Origin: Liriodendron chinense
Taxonomy: Eukaryota; Streptophyta; Magnoliopsida; Magnoliales; Magnoliaceae
Assembly (NCBI GenBank): GCA_003013855.2
Contig: ML058484.1
Location: 8,233,344-8,297,343 of the forward strand
Reading direction: 5' to 3'
DNA length: 64,000 nt
This document shows positions 1 through 12,515 of the stretch, piece by piece. Position 1 is the first letter of the stretch. Every line of letters starts with the position of its first letter. The notes below the pieces were generated by a model. It was not told the origin of the DNA and did not search any database. It was given only the letters and a program-made list of their open reading frames with translations. Made by a program: the position numbers and the translations under genes.

Positions 1-1650
1 TGGTCGGGCGCCCGGTCAGCAGACCATCGGGCGCCCGACTGTTCCAAAAATAGTCTAGTGACTTTCTGTCATTCTGAGTGAATTTCGGTCGCTCGACCAC
101 ACCCGAGCTGCACCACTCTCTCCTCTATACCTAAGGAGGAAAACCCCATCAACTGTGGCACACCATATGAATGGCCTATACCTGAAAGATCAGGGAGGAT
201 TAGACTATGGAAGCCATCCGATCAATTGCTGGCAAAAGAAACAATTACAAGGGTCCACACACATGGTAACGTAAAGTTCACAATGAATTTATGGCAATTG
301 TCTTGTTTTCTATTCACATGGGGGTATACCACATCAATACTTTCAATTGTTGGAAATGTTTGCCATGTGTATGCATGGCCATGCATGAATAAAAGAGAAG
401 AGAATCAGACTCTTCTTTTAAAAAATAGTCATTGAATTCAAAGGGAAAGAAAATCTTCAAATCAAGATTGAATGAAGTGCTCTCTACAACGTCCTCATAG
501 CCTTTTATGGCTAAAATGGCTTTTGACTTCAGATTGGTTAGGACATAAAAACAGTGGACAGCTTTCCAACAGTATATCATACACAAGGAGTAAAATCTAT
601 CGATAACTTTCTGATCACATATCATACGTGTGAAAGGAGTAATTGGTCACAAAGTTATGACTGAGTTTCTTTCAATCCTAGCCGTACACAAAATTGTCAT
701 TGTACTTGATTTTGTGGTACATCTGAGCACAAGGAATGTGATGGAAATCGAACGGTCCAAGGATCCTTTAAAAGAAGGCTCACAAGCCAAGTGAAAACTT
801 CTAGTACAGTCATAACCATTGATCTAACGGGCCAGATGCAAATCACCTATGGATCAGACCTCATAATGAGGCATCTTGCCTAACCACCCCATCTGTGGAG
901 AAAATTTTCACTGATCAAATGGCTAGGGTTCTCTCATCGAGAGCTGATTTGGTCCGATAGGGGTAGCACCGAGTTCGGTTAGGCTGTGACTATAGGGCTC
1001 ACCAATTGGGAAAACTGGCAGTGGAAGCGGAACGCCGAATGCGTGAAGCAGTGCGATATCAAACGAGTAAACAAGATGCAATCAAACCACGCACAAGCAT
1101 TCATCACAAGAGACTCCGTATTTATGTGAAAAAACCCCTCAACAGATAAAAAATCACAGCCCAAAGCGATCCACTATGAATATCAGAAGATTACAGAAAT
1201 AGACAGCCCACAAGCAAGGAAAAACAGAGAAAACCCTAAGTTCTCTCTCGCACACACCTCTCTCATTTTCCTAATACGATTAGGAAACTTTAGACACCTT
1301 AGGATACACATCTAAGTGGGATTACAACTCCTTAAATAAGCAAAATTACGAAATTAGAAATATTTTGCGCGCTACTATAAGCTACGCAAAAAACCCGAGC
1401 GCACGTCCGACCGATCGGCCGACTGGCCGGCCAGTGCACAGAACAGTCCAGGGAGGAAACACCTTTGCTGCCTCACCACTGACCGGTCGCCCGATCGGCC
1501 GGAACCCTACGCAGACCGGTCAGCCGACAAATTTGAAGCATACTAAATCTATTAGGGGAGTCTCCACATGCATTTGGGTCGCACTGTCCGATCGGTCGCC
1601 CGACTGGTCGGAGCACCCAATCCATGCATAGTTTGAAGACTACCCCAACA
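1..1650. mobile_element. LTR-retrotransposon remnants
   Basis: 1-110 is rich in GGGCGCCCG palindromes and shares the 'ggtcgctcgacc' style with 1360-1640. At 960-1340 the minus strand reads like an LTR end region (GATTTTTTATCTGTTGAGG, then TTTTTTCACATAAATACGG). No coding domain or matching LTR pair is visible. 110-950 shows no recognisable feature. Confidence 0.35.
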
Positions 1651-3277
1651 CCACCTTGATGTATGTGTTGTACACCCACACGGTCTGTCTGATTTACTAG
1701 CTCATTTTAGAGCATGGACCTAAAAACGAATCATATCTATATCTCTAGACTGCAGTTTGTCACTTTGGTGACCCACTCGATCAACCTTCTGATCGTCCCA
1801 GGAAAATGCCAGGTGTACAATTTCTGAGTGCCTGTGCATCAAGTGGCATGCGCCGCCTGAGTATCATATAACTCCCCTAACACATTAGTTCAAGGAGGCT
1901 GTTTCCTCTGCTGCCATTATTCTACGGTTATGTGCGCGGACTTTAACGTGATGCATGGCCCATATCTACTTTAAGGTGAGCAACTTCATGTTCATCCCGT
2001 GTCCAAAACAAAGGCGGGCCATATCACAGGAAACAGTTGGAATGGGAACGCCCACCATTAAAATCTTTTAGATTGTGTGTGGGGCCCACTTCTTCTTTTT
2101 ATGTACCATTTAATCCATTCACAAGATGTGCCACCAAGATGAATGGACACCCTCAAATCAGGCCATTCCAAAGGCCAGATGGGCCGCAGCGGGGACATGA
2201 TTTTATATGTTCAGGATGTCTGGACATCATGTCTGAAGCATCGTTTAAAAGAATCCAGATCATCTGCTTGTCTTCAAGAGGATTTTCCAGGTTTACCATC
2301 ACTTGATTTGTCCAGCTCAGCACATGTCAGACACTGCCTGCATTAAATGCAGCCATGCTGACAATGACAGTGCTGAGCTGGACCAATAAGGTGGTCAACA
2401 AATATGAAAATTCTGTTTAAGCCTGAGCAGACTATCCAGACTACGTTTAAAATCATATGGCATGGACCACCTTAGTTTTCGTTTGGCCTGATTTTTTTTT
2501 AGCTCCAAAGAGATTATGAGGGGCACACGTGATGAACAGTATGGATTTGGTGTCATGCACACATCACACTGGGGCCCACACAAATTTGTAGAATGGGCTC
2601 ACTGCAGGATTTGATGTCATGCACACATTACAGTGGGGCCCACGCAAATTTGTAGAATGAGAAACCAGAGTACTGATCCATTCTTCAGGTGGGCCACACT
2701 ATAGAAATAATAGAAAACAATGAATGGTGGCCAACAAACAGAATGGCTCAGTGTACGGTTGTGGGCCCACCTAATACATTCGGCCTGACATTTGTAACAA
2801 GTGGTCTTCAAGATGGGACCAAGCTTTTTAATGGCTCAGATATCGTTTAAACTTGACAAGTTGGTCAAATGCAACTCAATGGGTGATAACTTGGCTGCCC
2901 AACAGAAAACCATTCCATTTCGTGGATTGGCATTAAGATGGAGATTTATCCGAGGGACATGCTGTGGATGAAGCATATCTCTAAAATCTCATTGATTAAG
3001 CAGTCCGTGTCATTCAATTGATGGCTATCAAATAAATATTTAAAAATAAAACAGCGAGTGGTCCAAATTTCAAGAGAAAGATCAAAAGAAAGATCAAGCA
3101 GTTACCATCATCTTATCAATGCAAAGTGTTGGATCATGCTCCATCCGCAATTGACCCAGTGATGTAAATGGTCTGGATTTGCATAAAACTATACCATGCA
3201 TAGGGCTTCAACTAGGGTTTGGGTCAACCTAATCCTGATTGAGACCTGACCCAACCTCAGACCAGGTTGGGTCAGCT
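1651..3277. other. Intergenic, MITE fragments only
   Basis: 1800-1880 contains the right end of the TACTCTGGC-type MITE (CCTGAGTATCATATAACTCC). At 2551-2658 a segment ending CACAAATTTGTAGAATG is duplicated in tandem at about 60-bp spacing, with GGGGCCCAC cores. No gene. Confidence 0.4.
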
Positions 3278-3818
3278 TAGGGTTGTAAATGGGTCGGTGG
3301 ACCCGATGGGTTACCCGACCCAACCCATTTGGACCCGACACAGACTCGACCCATTTGTTAAATGGTACAGGTCTGGGTCCAAGAACAAACCCACTTGTTA
3401 AACGGGTCTAGGTCCAAGAACAAACCCTATTTGTTAAACGGGTCTGGGTCTGGTTTCCTTTATATTAGGCCTGACCCAACCTGACCTGACCTGACCTGAA
3501 CCCATTTAGCAAGTGGGCGGGTTTGGTCTACGTTTTAAGGGATCCATCCAGCCCAGACCCGATTTTAAGCCTTGTAAAATGCTTGCATACTTAGATCTAG
3601 ACTCGGACCCATTAGACCCGACCCATTTATAAATGGGTCCGGTGGATCTCCCTCTACCAGACTCGGACCCATTTATAAATGGGTCAGATGGGTTGACTCG
3701 GACCCGACCATGTAGTAAAAAGGTTTGGGTCTAAAATTTGGACCGAGGCCCGTTTAGTAAATGGGCAGGTCTAGTTTTGGCTAAACCCGCCACGAACCCG
3801 ACCATTTACAGCCCTACA
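3278..3818. mobile_element. hAT-like foldback element (GGGCTGTAAATGGGTCGG type)
   Basis: The left end AGGGTTGTAAATGGGTCGG and right end CCATTTACAGCCCT are inverted. The interior is degenerate GACCCGACCCATT repeats. Flanks tcagctta and acagctta agree at 7 of 8 bases, as expected for a hAT 8-bp duplication. Confidence 0.65.
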
Positions 3819-3927
3819 GCTTATCAAGTTCCTCAAGTTGGGTTATGGGTTGGAAAGCTCCAATCTGATATGAAATTGTGTTGGGTTTGAGCAAATTCGA
3901 GTTGGGTTAAGAATAATGACATGTATT

Positions 3928-4103
3928 TGTCCTGTTAGCCCAGCTGGAAGATGCCTAAGCGTTTTAATAGTAAGGTCTTAGGTTCGAGTGTTTAGGGGGA
4001 CACACTAACTCCACTTGTGGGTGGGTGCATCATTTGACTAACCATGTGGGTGTGTTGTGCAACTAACAAGGTGGATGTGTTGCAAAAAAAAAAAAAAAAA
4101 AAA
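3928..4103 (+). mobile_element. tRNA-derived SINE with poly(A) tail
   Basis: A box TAGCCCAGCTGG at about 3936, B box GGTTCGAGT at 3981-3989, an ACTAACTCCACTTGTGG body and an A tail of about 20 (4083-4103). A second copy is at 39603-39735. Confidence 0.75.
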
Positions 4104-4573
4104 GAGGTTAGGCCCTCGAAGGTTTTAAGCATAGAAGAACTTGGGTTAATTACCTTGGGTTGAAATCTGACTCAGGTTGGCTTGTTGGCCAGGTCCTCTT
4201 GAGGTCATGTTGGGCTTGCTTGGGTTGATCCTTAATGTAACCCAACCTGCAGATGTTGCGCCCATAAGCATGCATGTTGAAAGAGTCGCCACCTATTCTA
4301 AAATGGAAATGAGCCAAGTTGACCACCCCTCCCTTCACATCATTCCACCTAATTGAAAAGACACGCAATAAAGAAAAGATATAGAGTGCCACTATTTATA
4401 CCCGCATCTGTCTCAGGTGGGACCCACCGTATAGATGTTCTGGCTAAAAGTCCGGTGGCTCATCTATCAGGTGGGCCACACATGTAAAAAGATAATGATA
4501 ATGGCGGGCCTGCAAAAGTCATTTCACAGACCATCTGTCCAATTCGTACGCCAGTGGTCTTCCTCTTCCTACT

Positions 4574-5084
4574 GGGCGCAGATTAGGTGCGCCTCGGCCC
4601 TACCCAACACGGTGTGGCTTTGAACGTGGGGCCGATCTTGATGTATGTATTGTATATCCACGTCGTCCATCCATTTTTTTAGTTCAATTTTTAGCATGTT
4701 CCAAAACTAAAGAAGTTACAAATTTAAAGTAGACCACACCAAAGGAAAGAGTGGTCATTAACTATGAAAAACTTATTGTGGGCCACAAAAGTTTTGGATC
4801 AATCCGATACTTGTTTTTTCCTTTCATCCAGGTCTTTGGGACCTTATCAACAGGTTGGATGGAAAATAAACATTACAGTGGGCATAAGGTGGGCCCTAGG
4901 TAGCTTTTAATGGTAGGCACTTAATTTCCATTGTTTCCTATGGTGTGGTCCACCTGAGATTTAAATCTACTTCATTTTTGGTATAATTCCCTAAAATAAG
5001 GGGGTAAAAAAGGATAGAAGCGTGGAGATAGAATATATACATCAAGGTGGGCCCCACAGCCGGGGCCGCACCTAATCCACCCCC
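4574..5084. mobile_element. Mutator-type MITE, 511 bp, with 9-bp target duplication
   Basis: Ends GGGCGCAGATTAGGTGCG and CGCACCTAATCC. Flanks cttcctact (4565-4573) and cttcctgct (5085-5093) agree at 8 of 9 bases. The arms carry GTGGGGCC / GGTGGGCCCCAC and the shared foldback sequence (TGGACCACACCA ... TGGTGTGGTCCACC). Confidence 0.8.
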
Positions 5085-5344
5085 CTTCCTGCTAGTTAAA
5101 AACCCTCAGGCCTCTAGCAAGACGGTCTATTGGTGGATCCCACCTCATACTCACAATGCCTTCCTAGGTGGCAGGCTCCTTCCTTATCTAGAATTTTTAT
5201 TTGAGTAATTTTTTAATATTTTTTCTTCTCCTCCAAGTTACCCGAAAAGGCCCGAGGATACCATATGTGGAAGAATGGGAATATTCTGAGTCATCAGTTT
5301 TTGGACGCCCATTGCCTGATGACCGGATCACCAAGGATATCCCT

Positions 5345-5803
5345 AGTGGCACAACTTTGTGGGGGCCAACCATGATGTATGAATTTTATCCATGCCGGAC
5401 ATCTGTTTTTCTAGCCCATGATTTTAGGTCGTGAATCAAAAAATGAGGCAAATCCAAAGCTCAAGTGGACCACACCACAAGGAAAAAGGGAGATAGTGAT
5501 GCCCATAGCTGAAACCTTCCTAGGGTCCACTGTCATGTTTATTTTCTATCCAACCTATTTATAAGGTTAAACGACTTGAATGAAGGGAAAATACAAATAT
5601 TAGCTTGATCCAAAACTTTGGTGGCTCTTATAAAGTTTTCAATAGTATGCTGTCAATCTCCATTGTTTTCTTATGACGTGGCCAACTTGCCCTATGGATC
5701 TGTCTCAATCTTGGGCTCATTCCCTAAAATGATCTAGCAAATTAGTTTAACTGTGTGGATAAAACACAAATGCACCACAGTGGGCTCCACAAAGTTGTAC
5801 CAC
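5345..5803. mobile_element. Foldback MITE, same superfamily
   Basis: TIR AGTGGCACAACTTTGTGG against CCACAAAGTTGTACCACC. The interior has the usual arms (CAAGTGGACCACACCACA and a degraded mirror). No clear target duplication. Confidence 0.6.
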
Positions 5804-5829
5804 CGTGCAATCCATCGTCCTCAATTTTT

Positions 5830-7340
5830 TGTCCATTTGGTATTTGTTTACCAATTGGGTCCGTATATTTATTAGCCCTTAGCATGAATAGATGTCATGT
5901 GTATTAAAAAAATTACACCTATTAAAGCAATAGTAGAAAATAAAAATAATTAATGATCAAAAGAAAACTAATAATTAAAAAGAAGCTTGCACGCATCTTT
6001 TTTTAAAGTAAGTCATTTTCATCATGACCCAATAAATGAACGGACCAGATTGATAATTCCTCCATCACACAATTCCCTAGTAGTATAAAATTATGATAGA
6101 ACCCCAATACCCCAATATTCCTCCATCACACAATCATGGTTCCAGCTTTAGATAAATGGTTCACAAAAATTTCACTTATTTGATTATCTCACAATCAGAT
6201 AAGCAAACATTTATTGGACAGTTAAAAATAAAAACTATCCAATGGTCCAACTTCAACAAACAAGGGCCCACATATCTTTCAAATAATCTCATTTTGGACT
6301 TCACTTAGTGATAGTGGGTCCCACAATTTAATCTGTTTAATTTGAGTTAATATATGCTACGCGTGTGATATCTCCATGCCTGTGTATCAAGTATCATACT
6401 GCTACATGAGTATCATATAATTCCACTTAAAAACCATTTCAACTTCTCAAGGTGGGTGTCGATATCAATCTCAGTTCATTATCTTGAACCTATTGGTGAC
6501 TTTGGGGCCCACCATATGTACATGATGGTCGCTTCACTTTTGACCGCTCCTTTTTTAAGAGAAAAGGAGGGGAATGTAATGATCAACTTGTATTGTGATG
6601 TGGAATGTGGGCTTTGAATAAGCAATAGTAACCGTTCAAATAAGCACTGACCATCCACACATCATTACACGTGGCCATATGGGAACGTGTGAGATCTAAG
6701 CTTTCTATCAGGTTGGGTACATTCTCTAATGGAAAGAAATCAGGCCATTTCACACCTGAAATGGACCACTGCATATAAAACAAAATGGACGGTAAAAAAA
6801 ATACTGCCAGTCTATTTCGAAATTTTAGTCCATTTGAGCAGTGAAACTGATCTCTTATGCATGAAATGGCCTTATCTCGTACGTGTGTTTCATATTGGCA
6901 CGTGTGCCTGCATGTGGATGGGTAGGGACTCACAATTGCGTGGAATTAGCGAACACTATACTTAAATTGACTAATCAAATGGTGTGAAGGAGCCCTGGGA
7001 CATCGCATATGGACATCCACCGTCCCCACGCGTTATGTCAACCGTACACGTGGCAGAAATTACAATGATCGGGTCTGTAATATCCATGAGGTAGTCTGCT
7101 ATAAACAAATAACGGACGTACTGAAAAAATCATACCAAGTGGATGATCTTCATTGTAAAATTGGCAGCCCGCAAACTAACGGTTAGAATCAAAACTGACC
7201 AAATCGTTCCCCCAATCGGACGGTTGAGATTGTGTCACTCGTGATGGGCCAGACAAAATGGATGGTTCAGATTGCGTACGAATAGGCAGAAATTCAGAAA
7301 TTTCAGACTATGATGCCAGAGTACAGAGCATCAATAGTAT
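5830..7340. other. Intergenic, no gene
   Basis: AT-rich from 5880 to 6000. 6340-6430 holds the right-hand end of a TACTCTGGC-type MITE (TGTGTATCAAGTATCATACT). Nothing else recognised. Confidence 0.4.
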
Positions 7341-7344
7341 GCCA

Positions 7345-7660
7345 GAGCATCATAGTGGACCACACCACAGTAAGCAGCGGTGATAATGTCACCACCGTTG
7401 AAACACTCTTAGTGCCAACCGTGATGTTTATTTTCCATCCTACCTGTTGATAAGATAACATATACTAAGATGAAGACACAACACAAATATCAGCTTAATC
7501 AAAACCTCTGCATCTCCTAGAAAGTTTTTAACTGTGAGCGTTTAATTCAGACTGTGTGGTCCAACATAAATTTAGAGATAATACTCTAAAATGCTCTATA
7601 AAAACGGCTGGACAGAGTGAATAAAACACACACATCATGGTGGACCCCACAGAGCCTACT
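7345..7660. mobile_element. Partial foldback MITE
   Basis: GTGGACCACACCACAGTAAG at the left, a centre with TTTTCCATCCTACCTGTTGATAAG-like sequence, and ACACATCATGGTGGACCCCACAG at the right. The left terminus is missing. Confidence 0.5.
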
Positions 7661-7747
7661 GCGTGGACCGTGTCAGTCTGGCAGGCCAGGATGCAATCCG
7701 CCCGGGAGTCGGAAGCGGATTGCGTAGTAAGTACGCACGCTAAGCCT

Positions 7748-8174
7748 GCGGAGTAAACTCTGTGGGGCCTAATGTGATTTAGTTATTTAGTTATTTTATC
7801 CACTCCGTCCACCTATCTTAACAGATAGTTTTAGGGCAGGAGTTAAAAAATTAAGCATATCAAAAAGCTCAAGTGGACCACACTATAGAAAAAGTGTGAA
7901 CTGAATGTCTACCATTGACAAATTCTCAGGGACACGAGTTTTGGATCAAGCTGATATTTGAGTTTTCCCTTCATCCATGTCCATGTGATCTTATAAACAG
8001 GTACGTCACTGTGGGGCCTGGGAAGGTTTGAACTATGGAAATCATTATTCCTACTGTTTCCCGTGGCATGGTCCACTTGAGATTTGGATATGCTTAAACT
8101 TTGGGCTCAACCCCTAAAATGAGCTGGAAAAACATATAGACATTCTAGGTGGGCCCAAACAGAGTTTACCCCGC
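7748..8174. mobile_element. Foldback MITE, TIR GCGGAGTAAACTCTGTGGGG
   Basis: The left GCGGAGTAAACTCTGTGGGG is mirrored by GGGCCCAAACAGAGTTTACC then CCGC. The interior shows the standard arms. Confidence 0.65.
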
Positions 8175-8527
8175 ACGATGATAATCCGATTCCCCGGGAG
8201 TCACTTTGTTACGTGTGCGTTTGCAACTAACGCTGGTGATTCATCCACTATCTCGTGCTTTTTAAACCATTGATTTGATACGTAGTATTTGGATGATTAG
8301 GATCGCCTGTCATTGTGATTGCCGGTCTTGCTCTATCCAAATCAGGCCTACCATTCTAACCGTCTATATTGATGTACGTATATGCCATGTGATGAGTTGT
8401 AAACGGTGACAAACGCAGCTTTGGAAATCCCACTTCCTCAAGTTTCACGCCGCCTAGGAAGTGTCCATCAGCTCTGTCATCTGATGTTAGGACGTGGAGA
8501 AAAAGAATAAGTAAGCCGATTTAAATC

Positions 8528-8835
8528 TCTAAGTAGCCCATACAAGAGAGGAAATAGTGGAGATAATGTGGACACCCATCATTGAAACCTTTCCAGGACC
8601 CACTGTGATTTTTATATGCCATCCAAGCCATTCATCATATGAGCCCCACCAGGATGAAGGCCAGATACACCCAAAAATCACTCTGCACTGAAACTTTGGT
8701 GGGCTCAAGAAAGTTTCAATATGAGGCATTCTCATCTTCACTTTTTCTTTGGTTTGATTCTCTTCAGCTTTGGGTGTAAGGCATATATACATAACAGTGG
8801 GCCCCACAGTTATGAATCCACCCAAACCGTGGGCG
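8528..8835. mobile_element. MITE fragment
   Basis: Contains TTGAAACCTTTCCAGGACCC and ends ACATAACAGTGGGCCCCACAG. One arm is truncated. Confidence 0.4.
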
Positions 8836-8946
8836 GGCATGTGAGTGGTGCCAACCTGGCTCTCCACCATGGTTACTTTCAAGGAACTAAATAATAAAAG
8901 ATGAAAGCTGTGGTCCATTGTAGTACTTTCTTCAGGAGTTTATGAT

Positions 8947-9515
8947 TTAAATAGAAACGCACGCTACACGTGGGGCTCAATATGGTGTTTGTATGGCATC
9001 TCACCCATCCAACAAAGTTGACTCACCATGAAAATGGTACACTCCAAAAGTTGGGTGGATGCAACTATTACATGCACCCCCACACAAATGTAGAGTTTTT
9101 TTAGTGGTTGTTCATAGTTTTCTAGCAGTATATGTGACCCAATGTTGTCAAAAGTTATGCATTATAGCATAGTGCCGTCCATAGTACATTCATATGGATG
9201 TTATGCCATCGCATATTGCATAAAGCAATTGCATAATCACATATGTCATCACATACTTTTCATTTTTTTTTTAATTTTTTTCAATTTCTTTTCAAAAAAG
9301 AAAAGAAAAAGAGAGAGTTGTTCGATCCCTTATTCGATTGTGTCGCACAAGATTGCTTATGACATTTGACAACATTGGTGTGACCGAATAATGGGATCCA
9401 CCCAACTTTTGGAGTGTCCCATTTCTATGAAGGGGAAATCTAAAAAGTTCGACGGGTGAGATGTTATACAAACACCATGGCGGGCCACACACGTTAACCA
9501 GTTGAACATACAATT
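8947..9515. mobile_element. MITE related to 24825-25178, carrying a nested element
   Basis: The left arm has TATGGTGTTTGTATGGCATC and the right arm GATGTTATACAAACACCATG in inverted order. The middle is interrupted by the nested element at 9140-9377. Confidence 0.55.
9140..9377. mobile_element. Nested hAT-like MITE, TIR CAATGTTGTCAAA
   Basis: CAATGTTGTCAAA at the left and TTTGACAACATTG at the right. Flanks atgtgacc (9132-9139) and gtgtgacc (9378-9385) agree at 7 of 8 bases, as for hAT elements. 238 bp. Confidence 0.75.
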
Positions 9516-10640
9516 AATCATGCGTGACCATTCCTTTTATTTAAAATTGCTGTGAAAAGGTCTGTATGGATTATATATTGTATTAGGGTGTATAATGAAA
9601 CTATCACTTTTAAACCACATTCTATGTATTGAATCTACATGATGAGATCTACTACTAAACATAAAGGCCTCTTGGTGGGCCATTTCTGCAGGGCGGCTGT
9701 GAGCCCTCAGTTTTATTTGACAAGCTATGACAACCATTCCACATAATACTATCGTTTAATACATGTATCCTTTAGTGGATCTTTGTCCAATGAGAGCTGA
9801 TGACCTTAAAGCTGTCTACATGGCCAAAGTGCTACTAACCTTTTTAGCCACAAAATATTCGGATTAACAAAAAAAAAAAAAATCATCCATCCACACCTCC
9901 TTGTGTAATTTTACATGGCTGAAAATGTTTTTACCGTAAAAGATGTTGCAAGTGGAAGCGGATTGCGTCCTGAACCCCCTGACAATAATTCGAACCGACC
10001 AGGGCTCTTGTAGGGCCCACCATGATATATCTGTTTATCAAGGCCATCCATATCATTTTAACTGTATGAGCCCAAAAATGAGGCAGATCTAGCTCATGTG
10101 GACCACACTAAATAGTGAGCTTGGGTTGTAGTAATTAGTAAATGCACACAGCATTACATGCAAGTTGCATTAAATGCATGCAGTGTTAAATGTAAGAGTA
10201 ATCTCTGGTGTGGTCCACTTGAATAATGGATTTGCCTCAGTTTTTGGGCTCCTTTCTTTAAATAATCTGCAAAAATGAATGGACTGTGTGGATAATCGCA
10301 TACATCACGGTGGCCCCCACAGAAGCCCCTAATTGGAGGTAATCTCCATTGCAAGCAGTTGTAAGTGATCAATTTTCTTTTTAAATAAATCTATAGCAAA
10401 TATAACAGATTTTAGGTAACTTTTGTTTTTAAAAATAATGCTTGAAAAATAATTTTTTGACCAAGAAACTTAGTTGGGTGATTATAATTAAGAAGCGATT
10501 TAGCAGTATTGGATTAAGCCTAATGAACGGCTCAGATAGGTGATATAAATGCCAATTAGTTCAAAATGTAACTACATTGGTGGGAAGGTTTACACACACT
10601 GCTACTAAATGATTATTTGACTATAGACAAATATAAGGTG
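9335..10640 (+). repeat. 1.3-kb direct duplication, copy A
   Basis: Collinear with 16338-17643 over its whole length, with scattered substitutions and small indels. It starts inside the nested MITE (9140-9377) and includes the right part of its host MITE, about 430 bp of other sequence, the MITE at 9954-10357 and AT-rich sequence to about 10640. Confidence 0.9.
9954..10357. mobile_element. Foldback MITE in duplication copy A
   Basis: The left end is GGAAGCGGATTGCGTCC. Flanks gttgcaagt (9945-9953) and gttgtaagt (10358-10366) agree at 8 of 9 bases. The arms carry TAGGGCCCACCATGATATAT and TACATCACGGTGG. Confidence 0.65.
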
Positions 10641-10849
10641 GAGACATCGATGGGAAGCTACCAAACATCTAATGATGCAGGATGACCTAATTATGATGCA
10701 TGCTTATGATTATGAATAATTCAGTGAAATAACAAAAGCAATGACAATAAAATATTCAACATTCACCATCATAATTTAAGAAAATCAAAATATCACATAC
10801 AATAATGTGGGCCATTATCATAACCACGTAGTATTGATTTCAAGTATCT

Positions 10850-11480
10850 CATGGATTGAATCCAGCGAGGGATAAAACCTCTCGATCTTGTATGGTTATG
10901 ATCCAATCGTGCAATATGATTCACTAGTTTGAGAGATTGAAGGATTTCTTAGATTAGGAAATTGAAAATATGGGAAAATCAGTTTTGAGATCAAAACTCA
11001 AATTTTAGGGTTGTAGAGAATTGATAAAACAAGTTCAGAAGAAAGAGGAATGAAAATTAAATACCTTAGAAGAAGAAAGTTGGAGGGAAGAAGAAGGAAG
11101 AAGAGAGGAGAGAAATTCACCAAGAGACGAGAGGGGCAACCAAAAGGCTTTGTTTATTCAATAATCAATTAATAATTTAGGTTTAGGGCTTAATCCCTTA
11201 AATAAGCATTAACTAAGAAAGAAAAAGTCCAAACTACCTCAAATACTTAAGTGAAAAAACAAACTAGAAAAAAAATAACCTCGCGCGGTCGTCGAGGCGC
11301 CTAAAGATGGTCAAAATAAGTCCAACAACTAAACAAAAATATCAGATGAATTTCGGGTGCCCAAAAATAGTGAAAATTGTCTAGAGAGTACATCTTTGAA
11401 ACAGGGCAAATTTCAGGCACTCGACGACTTTCAGTCGGGTCTTCTTTCTTCCTACACACGTGTCTTCCCATTGTGGAATC
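10850..11480 (-). mobile_element. LTR remnant, reverse orientation
   Basis: Reverse-complemented, TACTCTCTAGACAATTTTCA and nearby 'gcactcg/gcgcctcg' motifs match TACTCTCTGGACAATTTTAA at 15380-15420. A purine-rich tract lies at 11085-11130. No coding domain. Confidence 0.4.
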
Positions 11481-11589
11481 TTATACAGTGCCAAATTATA
11501 TGTGTAGGGCCTTCATTGCTCCTCATCAGTCACCTAGCCATAATGATGATGCTTAAGGCACTCGCTTTCTTCGTTGATACACTTTAAAG

Positions 11590-12227
11590 GGTTTGATGTC
11601 ATCATCATCTAATATTTCACTTTTTCTTAAAACCATGCACTCATAGTGACAAATTATTGAATTAGGGAGGGATGTTTCTGTTTTGACATTTTCTTGCTTA
11701 TGCTAGAAAAAAATATTTATTATAAATTAGGATTGTGATGCAAGCATTTCCCTTTTATAACATCAAACCTATCAAACATATGCACCCCACCATGGTGAAC
11801 ACATGAACCAAAAATCCAGCCAATCAAATCATCAGATAGGCCACAAAGTGAAGTTGGATGTTTTTAGTGGTGTATATTAAATATTTTATAGTTTGCCTCA
11901 CTTTATGATTGAATCCACGGGATTTTTTGTTCGTCTTGTAGTTATGGTGGGTTGCATCTGTTGGATGGTTTAGATGTAGGTACATATGAGATGGGCTTGG
12001 AATTTTTTATTTATTACTTCTTTGTTTAAGAAAAACAAGAAAATGACATGTAGGGTATGTTTGACATTACATAATTTATGTAAATTACTATGTATTTTTT
12101 CTTTTTCAACATTAGTTTGTATGATGGTGATAGCAACACCTTTGGGGTAGGTCACGAGAAAAAAAAGAACAGACAACGACACCTTTTCAGTAGGGCTTGA
12201 CTTGAAAAATAAGAGAGACTCTATTTT

Positions 12228-12230
<3 letters not shown>
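11590..12230. other. Intergenic, MITE-like fragment
   Basis: 11760-11990 has inverted parts (CACCCCACCATGGTGAACAC / ATGGTGGGTTGCATCTG). Otherwise AT-rich with no gene. Confidence 0.35.

Positions 12231-12286
<56 letters not shown>
12231..12286. repeat. (TA)n microsatellite
   Basis: Pure TA run of about 56 bp at the broken end of a half MITE (12290-12515). Confidence 0.95.
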
Positions 12287-12289
<3 letters not shown>

Positions 12290-12290
<1 letters not shown>

Positions 12291-12515
12291 CATTTTTAAG
12301 GACATGAACCAAAACATGAGGCAAGTCCAAACTCAAGTGAACCACACCACAAGAACTATTCAATGGTTATCGTTCAATCTTCAATATATTATGTGCTGTG
12401 ATCTACTTCACCTTTGACTTTACTCCATTTTTAGGCCCATGCCCTAAAATGATCTAAACTAATGAATGAACAACATGATATAGCACAAACATCATGGTGG
12501 GGCCTGCTTAGTTTT
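12290..12515. mobile_element. Half of a foldback MITE
   Basis: AAGTGAACCACACCACAAGA ... GTGATCTACTTCACC ... AACATCATGGTGGGGCC. The left terminus is replaced by the (TA)n tract. Confidence 0.5.

Noticed and set aside
3931..4010. tRNA gene
   Set aside because: A- and B-box-like words are present but no cloverleaf closes, and the unit continues into a body and A tail: a SINE.
12202..12417. Open frames with Tyr-Ile runs
   Set aside because: Translations of (TA)n tracts, also at 37650-37949 and 51178-51405.
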